Shown one piece after another: positions 33,354-47,580 of a stretch of 64,000 nt of DNA. This DNA comes from Sipunculus nudus (taxonomy: Eukaryota; Annelida; Sipuncula; Golfingiida; Sipunculidae). Each line of letters opens with the position of its first letter. The first letter of the stretch is position 1. The position numbers and the translations under genes were made by a program. Under the pieces are notes generated by a model. The model was not told the origin of the DNA and searched no databases. It saw only the letters and a list, made by a program, of their open reading frames with translations. The DNA lies in NCBI GenBank assembly GCA_026874595.1, contig CM049317.1:15310882-15374881 (forward strand), read 5' to 3'.

Positions 33354-34390
33354 CTAGAATATCAGCAAAAGCTGACAAAAGCCCTCAGCCAAAAGAACAG
33401 TGTTTAGAGGTGGTAACAGTAACAAGTACTAAATATCTGTTCTCACATGGATGTATATCTGTACGTCTCAGTTATAAATTTAAAATGGAGAGGTATGTAC
33501 CATGATTCATAACAATCCACCAAATGCTTCCTGAAAAATAAGCTTCTAAGTTTTATTCTATTATAAGCTCTGTGACCTTGAAAAGTAGGTCAAGGTTGTC
33601 CATCTTTGAACATGAACGAGATTTTTGTCGATATACATCTTCACCAAAGAAATAAAATTCCTATTGTGAATCCTTTTAGAGATATCCCGCTCACAAGGCC
33701 AAAGTTGAAAAATCCAAGAAAAATTCAATAAAAAATCAGAAATTGCAGGTGGCGCCCCCAAACTTGTGCAGCAGTTACAGACCATCAGTCCCTATGATCA
33801 TTGTAAGTATTGTGAAAATCCATCCAATGGTTCCTGAGAAATAAGCTTCTAAATGTTTTTTCTATAATCAGCTCTAAAACGTAGAAAAATAGGTCAAGGT
33901 CACCCATCTTCGAACTTGACCGAGATTTTGTCAATATACATCTTCACCCAAAAAATAAAATTCTTACGGTGAATCCTTTTCGGGATATCCCGCTCACAAG
34001 CCCAAAGTTGAAAAATCCGATAAAAATTCATTAAAAATCAGAAATTGTAGGTGGTGCCACCAAACTTGTATAGCAGGTACAGACTATCAGTCCCAATAAT
34101 CATAGAAAGTTTTGTGAAAATCCACCAAATCGTTCTTGAGTAATAAGCATCTGAGTGTTTTTCTATAATCAGCTCTAAAATGTAGAAAAATAGGTCAAGG
34201 TCACCCATCTTCGAACTTGACCGAGATTTTGTCGATTTACATCTTTACCGAGAAAATAAAATTCTGACGGTGAATCCTTTTCAAGATATCCCGCTCACAA
34301 GGTAAAAGCTAACGGACGTCGGACGGACGGACGGACGGACAGCTTGGGTGACGACAATAGCCCATCAGCCTAAGGGCTGAGGGCTAAAAA
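33354..34390 (+). mobile_element. Core-repeat non-autonomous element, family B, copy 2
   Basis: 1,037 bp with the same ends as 14174..15210: left fold-back TCAGCAAAAGCTGA and AGCCCTCAGCC, right GGCTGAGGGCTAAAAA. Three units have 'gtcaagg' at 33589, 33893 and 34194. A (GGAC) tract lies at about 34320..34341. Copies differ by scattered substitutions and balanced small indels. Confidence 0.85.
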
Positions 34391-34719
34391 GGATGCCACT
34401 TTCCAGACTTATACAAATGTTAACACACCATTTTCATTATCGTTAAACCAAAAATACAATTTTGTCTATAAACTAATCTGACTGCCAAGTTTCATGACAA
34501 TATGTATATATGAGCACAAAGGGGGTAATTAAATGCAAATATCTTGCTTGGGCAAAGTATATTTATCAATATTTCTTTCAACCATCTGTTAGCAGATGCT
34601 AATTACAAAACATGACATCCAAGTCTTAAATTTCATAAGTGCTGTGATAACAAGTGTCTGTTCATGAGGAACACATCATGGTAATACACTGTGACGAATA
34701 ACGTCTGTCTAACATACAC

Positions 34720-34885
34720 TTATGAAAAGGCTCCTCCAAAAAATATGAACACCTATAGATAAAGTAGCACAATGACCTCAAGCTCCCTCAAAAAAATATG
34801 AACACCTACAGACAGAGTAGCACAATGACCCCAGGCTCCTAAAAATATGAACACTTATTAATAAAGTAGCACATTGACCTCAGCA
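34720..34885. repeat. About 50-bp tandem repeat, 3 units
   Basis: 'aaaatatgaacacctayag' and 'gtagcacaatgacc' recur with anchors at 34743, 34796 and 34845. Confidence 0.85.
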
Positions 34886-35079
34886 CTAACAGTTCTATAC
34901 ACGTTCCACCTATTCAACCTCCGGAGGTTACTGAACTATACAAGAGTTTTGTTTTTTTTCTTCCTGGCTTACAGAAAATTAAGCTCATGGGCCAATGAAC
35001 AACAGTTGTTATTCTCCTTATCCAAGTAATAAGGGATCCTTAGCAGAAAAATCATACATGTGGAAATACTGGCAAACAA

Positions 35080-35400
35080 GAGACATCAAAATGCTCCATG
35101 TACATAATCCAATAGGTGACTAAATCCATAGAGGGATATAAACCAATACATGACTAATTATTCAGATGGATTTGCACTAACAGCTGACTAAATTAGCAGA
35201 TGGACTTGTAAAATTAGTTTACTTAATCAACATGAAATTGTTGACTAATATCACAAAAGGTCCAGGTACCAAGATGACTATGCAAATTAACCTGTTGATG
35301 GTCCATATTTGACCAACCAAAGAGCAAATGAGCAGCAATAGCTGACCATATCAACAGATAAATTTGGTTCAATGAATGTCTAATAGAACAGATGGATCAG
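35080..35400. repeat. Degenerate 'ctgactaa..agatgga' tandem array
   Basis: Loose repeats of 'gctgactaaattagcagatgg', 'gtgactaaatccatagaggg' and similar. Period is irregular (about 45-50 bp). Confidence 0.5.
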
Positions 35401-36989
35401 TCTAGTGATTGTCTACATCCACATATGTACTTGGTTAAAATGCTTCTTCTGTTAAGCAGTTGGCAAATTCACAACTTGTATTACATGAATCTGGTGTTAT
35501 CAGATAGCAAACTTTTATCTTCTTTTTTTTCCTCAAAAAAGCAGCACTATCTGATATGTGAGATAATCTCTGAAATTGAAAAAGAACAACAATCTTAACC
35601 TTCAGTTTTAGATGTCATCATTCACCCAGATACTACTGTAAGGTTTTTGCTGACCATTGTTGAATTTATATTGTATACATGTATTTGATGGATTACCAGG
35701 ATAGCCCATAATATTGACACTGACCCAGTAGCAAATGGAAACATTTCAAATGATATTACACTTCATGACCCAGCAGATACCAGTGCAGCATTTCACCAAT
35801 CATGTTGATTTTGTTTTGTTTTTCAACAAAGTTCAGACAATGGACAACAGGTGGCATTGTCTAATAGACAAGGATGAAGACTGGCACAAGAAGATTAATT
35901 ATATATGTACAACTTTTATATCTTTTTAATTTGGTGATTTCAACTTTGATGTATAATAGGACTATAAAGCCCCCTAACTTGACCAGCTGCAGGACTGATT
36001 AAAGTGGTCATACAAGTAGATTAGGTGTAACCTTGCATAACTAAAAATTTATGTCATATTTTTTAAGCTTTCACCATGTACTTCTTTATACATACACCTG
36101 TATGATTTGAAATAAGTTCTTCCAGTTCTACCCTAAAAAATACCCAAGGTATACAGCTAAAATCTGCCCAAAGCTGCAAGAGAAATATCATGAAGATCAA
36201 ACAACACAGTGGATGGGACATAATTGTTAAACCTGCCCAGACCTGATTTTGTACGACAATTTGCGGCCCAAAAGGCAACACTCAAACAGTGTTTTTGCAG
36301 GTAGTCTGCTGTTGACAAGGTCACATGGTTTGCTCTGTTTTGTAAATGTGTATGAAGGATTTTTTTATGTACCAAGTGTTCCCAGTTAAGTGAGCCTTTG
36401 CCAAGTTTTTGTCAGTAAGATCCGCCAAGTGAACTTGGCCAAAAATATGTTTATTATATTAGAAAGTTGTTCCGCTGTGAGTCATTGGACAGCTATGTAT
36501 ATGCATGGTATACTTTTCTGCAAATATTATGATCGCAGTTTGTAAGCTTTTTCTTTCAAATCACTGAACACTGAAACATTCAATCCAAGAAACATAGATG
36601 ACACAAAAAGGCCAAAAAGATCATTCAATAGTTTGTTTCCTAACATTTCCTGTCAATCATTTGAGATATTTTGACTGGTCATGCATATTACCATTTTCTA
36701 ATAAAAAAATCCTTGACATGTTACAGGTATCAACTGATCTGTGTATTTGTTTAAGTCTATCCCCCTGTGCCAGGAATCTTTTATTTTCTTATACAGTGTC
36801 CCTGATCAGATCCAGGACACTCTACATACAAACTTGCTCCTGCAATCATGAGTCCTTGATATTATCTGACATGCCCAACACTCTAGTTCAGCCTTTCCTG
36901 TTCAGCACCAGTTCCTGTTGTCCCCTAAACATTATTTTCCCTCTGCCTGTTCACCACAAATTCCACATTTTCCTGGATCCCATGCATCA

Positions 36990-37560
36990 CTTAATGCAGG
37001 GTGCCCATACCTGTATTTCCAATCCAGCAAATCACAGATTCTTATTTCCCTCACCCTGATTTCCCATCCACCAAATAACATATTCTTATTCCCTCACCCT
37101 GATTTCCCATCCACCAAATAACAGACTCTTGTTTCCCTCACCCTGATTTCCAATCCACCAAATCACAGATTCTTGTTTCCCTCACCCTGATTCCCCATCC
37201 ACCAAAACACTTATTCTTGATTTCCCCTTTCATGATTTCTCATCCGCCATATAACTTGAGTCTTGTTTTCCTCTTGATTTCCTAACCCTGATTTCCATCC
37301 AACAAATCAAAGATTTTCATTTTCCCTCTACTGATTTCCCTTACATCAAATCAAAGAATCTTGTTTTCCGTCTACCTACTTTCCTTACATCAAATCATAG
37401 ATTCCCGTTTCCCTTAAACAGAATTCTTATTCAGCAAATCACAGATTCTTGTTTCTCTCAAACAGAATTCCCATTTAGCAAATCCCAGACTCTTGTTTCC
37501 CTAAACTGGTTTCACATCCAGCAAATCACAGATTCTTGATTTCGCTCACCCTGTTTTCCT
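36990..37560. repeat. 44-bp tandem array, about 12 degenerate units
   Basis: 'cctcaccctgatttcc' anchors at 37049, 37092, 37136 and 37180 (period 43-44). Decayed units continue to about 37560 with 'atcacagattcttgtttcc'. Open frames over it are repeat by-products. Confidence 0.85.
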
Positions 37561-38951
37561 TTTCTGTATATCATGAATGCTGTATTTCCCAACAAATCAA
37601 CATAATATCCCCATAAATTTACAAGTCAAGGCCACCAGTGATCACCACCTTTCTGGAGTTCTTTCTACCATACTTGTCCACCAAAAAATTCACTCTCTAG
37701 AAATATGGGTATCTCTTTTCTGTGACTAAAAATATGAGTTTCTGTTTCACAAAATTTCCCAATTTTCCCAAGTTTTTTTGCATTTATACTTCTGGAAACT
37801 GATTCTCTTTGTGAAATATCTTAAACTTCCCTCCTAACAGTGCAGTCTAAAAACTCCAACTCTAGAATTTATCACAGGATAAAATGAAAACATCTTATTA
37901 ACATAACCTCTTATACCTTGATGGTATAGTCTCAACTTCAAAGGAAAAGTTTCTTCAACAGCTAAAGCTTTCTTGAATTTCCTTTTTTAACTATGAAGTC
38001 AGTTTCATATTTAACAAAAGGGTAACAATATAAACTATTTTAATCTTATTTATGTGTAAATGAATGTGATGACTGTTTTATCGCCTCTTCTCCAGGCAGC
38101 TAAAGTGGAACCAGAAAACATTCCAGTATTTTCTGGTTAAAATATATCAGGACCAGGTTTCTGAAGGAAAGAGTACAATACCCCGGAAAATGAGCACAAG
38201 AATAAGCTTTCTTTATATGTATAAAACCATCGGGCAGCAGTTCTCATGTGTCTTTATGGTACCTGTTCCTGTTAATACTCAGGTTAATGGGATACAGTGA
38301 AAAAAAAAGCAAAATAAATCTCTTCAGTTTTTTTCCATCTTTGGGGTAAAGCATCGGCAAAGCTAAACCTGGTTACAGCCTAAGTTGTGTTAAGTATACA
38401 CAAATTTTATATCCTGAGCAAAAAGATCTCTGAACTTCAGAAAGCAGCAGAAAAAGTAAACAAGCTGAAATATGAAATTTGCAAGTTGTTAGGTCCCTGC
38501 CTGGCCTTATGTTTTCCATATATTGAAGCTGGGAGCGACCCATAATGCGATTCATAGGGTTCTGGAGTTTATGGTAATAGTATTTTATTTATTAAACTTG
38601 AAAATCTCCTTGGTCTTTCCATTTTTATTTAGGTTCATGGTTTATACAGACAAAATACTTTATAGAAATATCATATTCTCTTTAAGAATGGCAATCCCGC
38701 CATGGTATATTTTACATTTTTTTTTCAGATAAATGACTTGAATACAATACGGTATAACAATTTATTAAGTATATAATTGCATATATAATATCTATATTAA
38801 AACTGACATCATAACTAAACTGGATTAAGCTTAAAGGTAGTCAATGAATATCTCTGCACCCATACTTTGGAAATACATGTCCTTGGTCCTCAAGTGAGTA
38901 ATAATACAAAGTATGTCTGATTTGGGCCGGGATGAGGTTTTGTGTGTGTGT

Positions 38952-38969
38952 GGGGGGGGGGGGGGGGGG
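38952..38969 (+). repeat. G18 homopolymer next to (TG)n
   Basis: Eighteen G directly after 'tgtgtgtgtgtg'. It is the longest homopolymer G run in the window. Confidence 0.95.
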
Positions 38970-39280
38970 AAGTGTCAGATTTTAACCTTGAGCAACAAAT
39001 AAGTGTCAACAAATCGCCATTAACATCACCCTTCAGCATGATATACAAGTTAGAATGAATTTATGTGGTCAAAATATTAGGTATATTTCACAGTATTACA
39101 GTTGGTACATAAAATAATCTATTGATAATCGATCATCTGTCATTTTGTATGTTTTAACCATCAAATATGATTTTGCAACCAATTCTTACAACTTTATATA
39201 TATATATATATAAATATATATAGATATATTAGTCCTGCCTTAACCCCTATCAGGATTAGGGCTGGACTAATTGCCAGATT

Positions 39281-39320
39281 GGTCCAGATCAGGATCTAGG
39301 CCTTGACCCTGATCTAGACC
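39281..39320. repeat. Local inverted repeat
   Basis: GGTCCAGATCAGG and CCCTGATCTAGACC can pair with one mismatch across a 13-base loop. Confidence 0.7.
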
Positions 39321-40479
39321 TTGACTTATACACATATACACACACACACACATTATCATGTACAATACAGCCTTCAGACACATGTATGCATTAATACATA
39401 ATAATTACATACAGTGCAGCAAAAAAGTCTGTAATTTTTGCGACATGTAGACAGATCAAAAGCCATGATAAAACTACAGCTGGTTCACCAAATATACTCC
39501 CACCGAGATGCACCTAGACCATGAAGTATTAAATAAGTCAAGGTCAGGATTATGCTAGCCTACTTTCAGCAGAAGTGATGTAAATATTTATTCTTTTTTA
39601 GAAATTATATCAGCACATCTTAAATTATCAATAAAATTCAGTGTAAAATCTATAAGACGAGTTTTTAATGGTACAGACTGTTATCAGCAGTTACAATACC
39701 TTCAGAAACTTTGGCCTACTTTCAGATTACCTGATGTGAATAATAATGATTTTTTATCCTGAAATTATATTTGCACATCTTATATCATCAATATAAGTTA
39801 TAGTATAAAATTTATTGGACAAGTTCAAGTGGTACAGACTTCCTTCAGAAACTTTCGAAAGCAAAAAAGGTGTTTTTCATGAGGTGATAAAAGGCCAAGG
39901 TAAAATTTTATAACACCAATTTTCAAAAGGAGAATATATGATATAAAGACCATGAATCATAACAAGTCAAGGTCTGAGTCATATGTGTCCTCTTTACAAG
40001 GAACACACATGCACATCAGATATTTTTTGTGTATGTTTTCATTGGTTTTTTTAATGAATGATAAAAGCACACCTCTGGTTTTCATTCAATATAAATCAAC
40101 TCCAGCAACATGAACTAATACAATTTATAATCTTGACCTAAAACCCTTCCCCTTCCAAATGGGCCAAAAAATGTAAACCAGCACACGTTGAGACCTTCTC
40201 AACCACAAGCAAAGTCCAAATGCATGATGTAACTCCCTGAGTACAAGTGGGCAGAGCTAACCTGTGATGACACACATTTCTTTAGGCCTGCATACATAGG
40301 TTTCCTGGGCCTACATAGAACTCATTAATGTGTCATCATGATCAAGATACTGATATTGTAGATTTGGTGACCAAACATTTTGGCAGAGGTATACCTACAA
40401 TCTCTGAGTGCTTTCTATTAAATTTATCAAATTTTCAGCCATGACCAAAAATGATGTTCATGATAGCTAGGTGGTTGTG

Positions 40480-40512
40480 TTACAGGGGTGGTTGTTTGGT
40501 GGTCTTTCACTG
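40480..40512 (-). mobile_element. MITE end fragment
   Basis: 'ggggtggttgtttggtggtc' followed by TTTCACTG and a TA matches the right terminal type of the other MITEs. No left end is recognisable. Confidence 0.5.
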
Positions 40513-41044
40513 TATTTGTAATACAGTAAAACAATCACAATAACAAACATACACAGATCGTGGAATGAACAGACCCAAACGGGTAAAAAAACTTCTAACA
40601 TAAAAAAAAGAGTGTTGATATCTGAGAGGAGAATATATGAATCGTGAACGGAGAACAGGAGAATGGGGGACTGTGAGAACTGGGAGTAGGAGATGTGGCT
40701 GGCACTCAGGTTAGAGGTTCAGACTTTCGCTGATGAAACCATGTCGCCCTCCCTGTAATTACCTTGTCAAATCACTCAGACAATCATCAGGAACACCATA
40801 TAAATACTGTAAGCTACTGTTCCTTGTTATTAACTTCTCTTGTGCCTCTGTGATTAAAAATAACTATCTGTGTCATACTATCCCCTCTGTGACTCTTTTG
40901 AGATTAACACCACAAAAGCAACCTCAAGTGACTCAACCTGCAAGTATCTGATTAAGAACAAAAGTGCGTTTTTATAAGTAGAGGGTGTACTATACCTACA
41001 CCAAGGCTTAGCAAATCATTACAGGATCCAGTACAAACACCTTT

Positions 41045-41165
41045 CTTTTGATTTTTTTGGTGGAGTTAACCATTTTTTTTAACTTTTTACTTGAGTATTT
41101 ACCTTTGAAGTATGTACTTTTGCAGGGTTCTATTTGGGTTTGGGACAATGTGATAGAGTTAACAT
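41045..41165 (-). mobile_element. SINE 3'-tail fragment
   Basis: 'ggtggagttaacc' and 'gcagggttctatttgggttt' align in order with 55907..56005 of the SINE at 55.9-56.3 kb. The tRNA-like head is missing. Confidence 0.6.
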
Positions 41166-41749
41166 ATTAGCAGTCATTTCCTGCCATTTTTTTTATATTT
41201 GATAAATTTTCCTAAATTTAAGAACAGATTCACTCATGAAGTACAATAAAGGGGTTGACAGAATCAATCTACAAGTGTTAAAATATTTATTGTCTTTTTT
41301 TTTTCTCTGGTGTAGGGCCATCTGTTTCAACTGCAAAAAAATTACTTTCCCAGCAGGCAAACATGCAAACAACATAACATGAGCAATTTACCCTTCTTTA
41401 TATCAGAGAAAAAAAATAAAGTTAATGAGAAAGTGGACCTAACTCCAGGACAATATACAGTGGATCTTAAAGTGAAATGATAATATATTCTTTTTCAGTA
41501 AAAAAACCCATGGATTAAGTTAATTTGGACTGGGAAATGACAAAATGACAACCCAATTAAATTGCACACATATCCTGTGGACATCCCATTCAAGACTGGG
41601 GTACCTTACAAAGGTTGTCATGACTGGCCCTAATGAAGTGAATGCTGAACCATGTATTATCGAGAACTATGATGATGAGGACAACATTTTAATTGTAAAC
41701 TCAGAAACTCACTTTCCCTTCAATTAACTGATTGGCAAAACTAGCAAAC

Positions 41750-42480
41750 AGAGTGGCCATTTTTTTTGTCGCAATGGCTAAAACCCCTGCAAACGTTGCT
41801 GAACAATGGCATCTCGGGTGCCCTGTGTTCCCCTATAAATAACAAACAAAGCTCAGAATTTTAAGCCATTTCAAAATTTCAAATGTGACGTGCTTTTTCC
41901 ATGTAACTCTGTATGGCCCGTAAATTCATTATGTCAGGCAATCATAGTAATTAAATCCACAAAACCTTTAATTAAGGAAGTTACATTTTCCACGCGTTTT
42001 ACCGCTAAGGCATAAGGGAAGTTGACCGACTGTATTACAGAATCACGAGAGAATGATGTCCTTGTTCCGTGTCAATGGAATTATTTCTTGTTTTCTGCTG
42101 TTACAGTGAGATCATGCTCGATAAATCTTGATTCTGTTCACATTTAACGATATATCATTCGATCACAATATATAATGCTAACGCTCTAGAATTAACTGAA
42201 AATGTATGAAATCTTTGGAAAAAGTATCAAAATTGTCTCCTAGAAGTATTTAAGCATGAATTTCGATTAATATATGCAGTTCCCTACCGTCCGTTTTCAT
42301 GTACTCTGCCAGTAACCCCCTGATGATATGTGTAATTATGCCAAAGAATCTGACGATCTCATTTGTATTATTTAGTTATACCATCCATACAATACACAGA
42401 TCACTGCTAATGAAGAATTATGCTTCCTTTCATCATCTAAGTCCACCTGTTTCTTTAAGATAAATTCTTTTAATTTTCTT
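41750..42480. promoter_or_regulatory. Unique stretch, possible enhancer
   Basis: No repeats, moderate CpG content, several TTAATT/ATTA cores, GATA and 'ttcaaatgtgacgtgc'. No credible exon on either strand. Function inferred only. Confidence 0.2.
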
Positions 42481-42671
42481 TATTGGGCACAACAATTAAA
42501 AAATTACCAAAAAGGGGAAAGTAAGGCAATTTACAAATATAAGACAATTATATATGAAATAAATATATTTACTCTCTGATAATGTCTCCATACATCTCCA
42601 TTCTAGATTTTTTTAAAACTTAAATATAATTTTGTTGGAGGGGACCACCTCATATTTTTTAATGGTAGGCT

Positions 42672-43045
42672 AGCTATATATATATATATATATACATCTG
42701 CAGATTTCGATTTCATTTTCAGACTATGTGACAGGGCAGTATCACATGCCTCCTTTCATTTTAATAGCCCCGTGTTTACCAGGCCTGGTGACTACTGCAT
42801 CTGCTGGCCCTTGGTGTATAATTGTCCCAACTGTTGGGTAATACTGTAGAGATAAGCCCAAAAGGTGCATTATTTTTGAGTGAAACATGGCTGTTGGGCC
42901 CGGCCTTCCCATAAAGCCTGCAGAGCACTCACCCTGAGTTGTGGCTGACTGGGAAAAATCTCATGGCCTTGGTTGAGATTCGAACTCACAATCTTCTGGC
43001 TTTGAATTCTGTGAATTGTCCCCAAGCCACAGAAGCTGGTTCATA
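42672..43045 (-). mobile_element. tRNA-derived SINE, minus orientation
   Basis: On the minus strand the head carries GCTTCTGTGGCTTGGGG and a box B-like GAGTTCGAATCTC, followed by the family body ('gcctgcagagcactcaccc' on +) and a tail shared with 51249..51596. A (TA)n run lies at the 3' end. Confidence 0.8.
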
Positions 43046-43781
43046 TCTCCATTGGAGATACAATGAACTATAATTTAAAGATCTGTACTAGGAAGATGGT
43101 AGCCATTTTGTGGTGTATTATTCTATGCCAGAGCCTTCAAAAATTGTACTGTCCCATTTTTAGAAATCAATCACACCAGCTGTGATAAAATAAAAGATAT
43201 TGTTGTTTTTTTAAATAAATTTCGCAAGCTTTAGTTTGTTGAGGAGAGAGGGACATGATTTGCATATTCTTCACTGTCAAATATCAAATATGTAACACAT
43301 ATTACAAACCCAAAATTTGAGACTTTAATCATGTTAAGTCAGAGAATCTTTCTTTTATTAAACAAGAAATATTTATACCTCTAGATCATTTGGATACTGG
43401 ATTGCATTAATGGCCAGAGTGGTACATATTACCATAAATAATGGTTATCATATTTCACAGAACTTCAGTACATATACTAAAGGCAAAGCGATTCATATTC
43501 CATGCTTAAGAAACGAACAAATTCTAATACCTGTTGGGCTGCTAGGACGATCTCGATTGGAATAAAAAAGTTGAAAACTAGCTAGCATGAGATTCATGTT
43601 CATATGGCAGAAATCCAAAACATTGCAAAAATAGAACAATAGTGAAGCATATATAAACTGCTTAAGTCATGCAAAAAATAATCTGGTCCAATTATGCACT
43701 CTTCCAGACACACAAACAAGGACCCTGATGATAGGCTGATACATGTTCGACCTTGATACTGAATGTATACACATTCAAGGA

Positions 43782-44150
43782 GGTGTGATACGCATGCAAC
43801 AAGCAGTACGGAAAAAAATATACAGATACTTCAACAAGAAAAAAAGTTTGTAATGATGTCAAGGCCAAAATATTATACAGACAAGTATGACACACAGTAG
43901 GAAGCCCAAGGACACTGATAGGAAAAATATGTACAATGGACTGTATGGAAAAGTGCATGTCTTATTAGGTGTGATCCACATGCAACAAACAGTACCAGAA
44001 AAAATCATACAGATACTTCAACAACAAAAAAGTTTGAATTAATGTCAAGGCTAAAATATTTCACAGCTGAGTATGTGACACAGTAGGAGGGCCAAGGACA
44101 ACTAAAGGAAAAACATGTACAATGGACTGTATGGAAAAGTGCATGTCCAT
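43782..44150. repeat. Tandem duplication, 186 bp
   Basis: 'ggtgtgat(a/c)c(g/a)ca' at 43782 and 43968 begin two copies that both end in 'acaatggactgtatggaaaa' and 'gtgcatgtc'. Confidence 0.9.
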
Positions 44151-46859
44151 TATCTGTGCCGTATTCTAAACTTTATTTTTACATGTGTCAGGTTCTATGG
44201 ATCTTCACACCTGTGTGTAAATTAATGTGATATTACTCCTTACAGTCTGTCTATACACTCTTTCAGTTTTCCTCAATATAAATACCTCAAATGTTGTTCT
44301 ATGACCTGACTTGACAACTACATGTTATGAAAGCTAAACATATTCTCCACAATGTGGTTGGTGAAAACTTTGGGATTTCCCAATATACTCATTAATATAC
44401 TCTCCAAATTGAACTATGAAATTTAGCTTTTAAAAACTGGTTTAATGATTTTGTTGATCAGGACAAATTTGAAATCAACACAAATTTAAAGCTTCTCATA
44501 CCTTTAAAGAAAGTTTTGTTGTTAAGGTTTGGGATTTTAGAGAGCCCAATACCAACGTTCCAATCATCTTACAATGATGCCATTCTTTGGCAAAATAGTG
44601 CAAATAAACATAATTTAAAGGGGTTTCTCTGTCTGAAATATAGTTTACGACTTTATGTACTGACTCCTAGATTAATCCCAGCCACAGGTGCAAGAAAACT
44701 GAAAGCCATCAGGCTTAATACTAACCTATACTTCTTACATAAACTGTTATCTTCATCTTCACTGAATACACAGGGCCACCTACTGTACAGGGACTGACAT
44801 ACTATAAAAATTTAAAATGAAATGAGAATTTAATCTCAAATATCTCAAATATATGAAAGAGAAAAACTAAATAAATAAAACTCTCACATGCCTCATTAAA
44901 AGTAAGCACAGCAACATTAAAAGCCTGAATTAAATTTGATATTTTGAGACATAGTTGGTCATTAAGCTGTAAACTAAAAATGGATAATTTTGATATTTTG
45001 TTGATTTTCTTATCTACATACCTGAGAAAAGGTCTTGAAACTATACACAAAAAGTGAATGTGAGAAATAATTAGGGTGGCCCTGGTGTGCAACTGATATG
45101 GGCACAAAGGGGTTGCGTAAGAAAGCCAACGATTGTTAGTTCAAATTACATACAGATAGGGAGTGTTGGGATATGCAAGGATTGGAAGTGATATTATTTG
45201 TAAGCTGCAAATAAATTGCTTTTAATCAAGATGAGGTTTTTGTCTTAAAAAATATCTGTCTCATCAGCAGGTATGGTAACAGCATCAGCCGAAGATACTT
45301 CATCTGGCGTTATTAGTGAGATTCAAAAACCAAGTCATCATGGCTGATGTGCATTTTTAGCATTCAAAGAAACATCAAATCCAACAAATGACTCTAAAAA
45401 TAATTTTTTCTCATTAACTTGCCGGGGATGTTTTTGCAGATAAAAGTGCAGAGTTTACCTCTCCCAAATGGATGTTTTCTTTCAATTACACTTCTTATTG
45501 CTAGGGAGACTCTTTGAAAATAACACTGCAATTAAGGAAAAAAGAAAAGAGCACACAAATTTTTGTTTAAAAAATAAATACACTTACTATATTTTCTGTC
45601 ATTTCCTCCCAGATTCCACTGCATTTTAAAATACTCTTCAATTTGGACTCAGATGAGTTCCATTCAATATTTCCAAAGCAATTACTTTACAACTGCATAA
45701 TTTTTACCCCCCCCCCCCCTTACAAACAATAGCAAGATCGGTTTTACATCTTTGAAAGCACCAGCTTGCTGCATTTTGTTCTAGAATTTGAGGACCCGAA
45801 GTCTGTAAGGTGAAGTAAGGTTTCTCACTCTGTATTTGGTACCACAAAAATATGAAAGTCTGATATTACTAGGGGCCAACAGTCTCACTTAAAATGCATG
45901 CATTTCACCTTTTGCCAGGTCTCCAAACTTCAATTAAATATTGCTGGAGGTTGCGCAGTACAGATAATGTGAATGTGCAAAGCATACACCTGGCTTTATA
46001 TGTATATACACATGTTTTAATATACTTCACCAAAGTTTTTCTTATACAAATAAACACTGCATATGATTTACTATCAATTGCTTATATTACAAAATGAGCC
46101 AACTTTTTTTTTCTCACCAGATAACCATTTTATAATCTTTAGTTTTAGTTCTTTATGGTAAGTCATTTTTTGGAAGCTTACCATTTCAGGTTAAAGCATG
46201 CAGCTTGGCATCCCTGTCTTATAACTGTACCTTCAGCCAAAAGCTGTTTTGATGAAGGGTGTTAAAGTGACAGTCTCTGTTTGACAGCAGAAACTGTACA
46301 TTCATGTGCTGGGTGAAGTTGTCTGCATTGACGCCATACATTAATCCCATTTTACAACTAGACCTTTGAAAGTGTAATTTAATTAAAAAACAGTTTACCA
46401 TCTGTTCAGAAATAAAATTAATTGAAAATAATTTAACATCTTCATGTCTATGTATTTAATTTTATTTGATATTGGGGACTTAGGATTTTCTCATGAATAA
46501 GATGTCTAAGGTAATGCCTTCTTACTAAAGTTGATATGCCATCAGACATAGGTCATGAACTCATATATAAGGTCTTGATATACAAATACATCCAAGATTC
46601 CATCTTTTTTGCAAGAGTCTTCACAGGTCTGCTTGTTGAAAGGCTTGGTCTAATGACTAGGGTCTTGAGAAGATCACTGGGTCCTGGTTTAATAACTATT
46701 AATCTGACACTTCCTTACCATGGTCTGTCCTTACAACTAACACCCTGACACCCCTTCCTCACTATGGTCCTTTACTCTTAAATAAGGCCCTGAAAATCCC
46801 TTGACCACCTTGTGAAAATCTTGCCCTCATAAAATAAATAAGGTCTTGACATGCAAATG

Positions 46860-47024
46860 CAGGAGAACCTGTGAAATAGGACCACCTGTGGGACTGACCA
46901 AAAGTGGTCATGATTCACAGGTGTTCTTCTTTGATAGGTTAGTTTTAAGAATTAATCATGAATGCTTTTGGTTCACTCAAAGGTGGTTTTACTAGACAGG
47001 TGGTCTTTCTCTCAGGTTCAACTG
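46860..47024. mobile_element. MITE of the CAG-GAGAACCT type
   Basis: The left end CAGGAGAACCTGTGAAATAG and right end 'tctctcaggttcaactg' followed by TA are imperfect inverse repeats with GGACCACCTG inside. Same family type as the other MITEs, more decayed. Confidence 0.65.
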
Positions 47025-47179
47025 TACATCAAAGATCCAAGATTCTTTCTACCCTTACTGTAAGGGTCTTCACATGACTTCCAATTGAAAGTTGTCTCAT
47101 AATTATAGGGGTTTGACATGTCATTATGATTAAGTCTTAATCCTGTCTTCATAACAAAACTATCTTCAGATATACTCTG

Positions 47180-47580
47180 AACTGTGTCCTGCTGTCATAA
47201 CAGTGTACCTGACATGTTGTCCCTTAACAATGAAATACATTCAAATAGTAATATCAAAACAGGGAACTGCTGTGGTTTTGGTGGAGAATTTGACACTGAA
47301 CTGCTTATGAGACATCAACAACAGTGTAACACTGCACTGTGTGACCCGATGTTCATCCTGCCCAAGGCGTCCCAGTTAATTGATGTCTAAATACAGCTTC
47401 CTGTACATTTAATATCCCCGAAAGCCAATTATCAATTACACCTGTTGCTCTGAAATCCCCCGTCATCAATTGCTCCATATCAATACATACAGCATTACAC
47501 AAAGGGACAACGGCAGATTACAGGGCACAAGGATGCAAGTCTGTGGAAATTATGGTGATAATTAGGTGGCCTCAATCTGG
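47180..47580. promoter_or_regulatory. Unique stretch, possible enhancer
   Basis: Non-repetitive, with ACAATG, CAATTATCAATTA and 'gtgataattagg' sites. No credible exon. Inferred only. Confidence 0.18.

Noticed and set aside
37914-37980. Minus-strand open run ending CATCAAG|GTATAAG, checked as the missing NCD1 N-terminal exon
   Set aside because: The phase fits, but the peptide (ending KLRLYHQG) does not resemble the conserved NCD1 start of NAB proteins.
42960-43040. tRNA gene
   Set aside because: Box A/B-like sequence is present, but no clover-leaf can be completed and it is attached to a SINE body. The same holds at 50.6, 51.25 and 56.25 kb.
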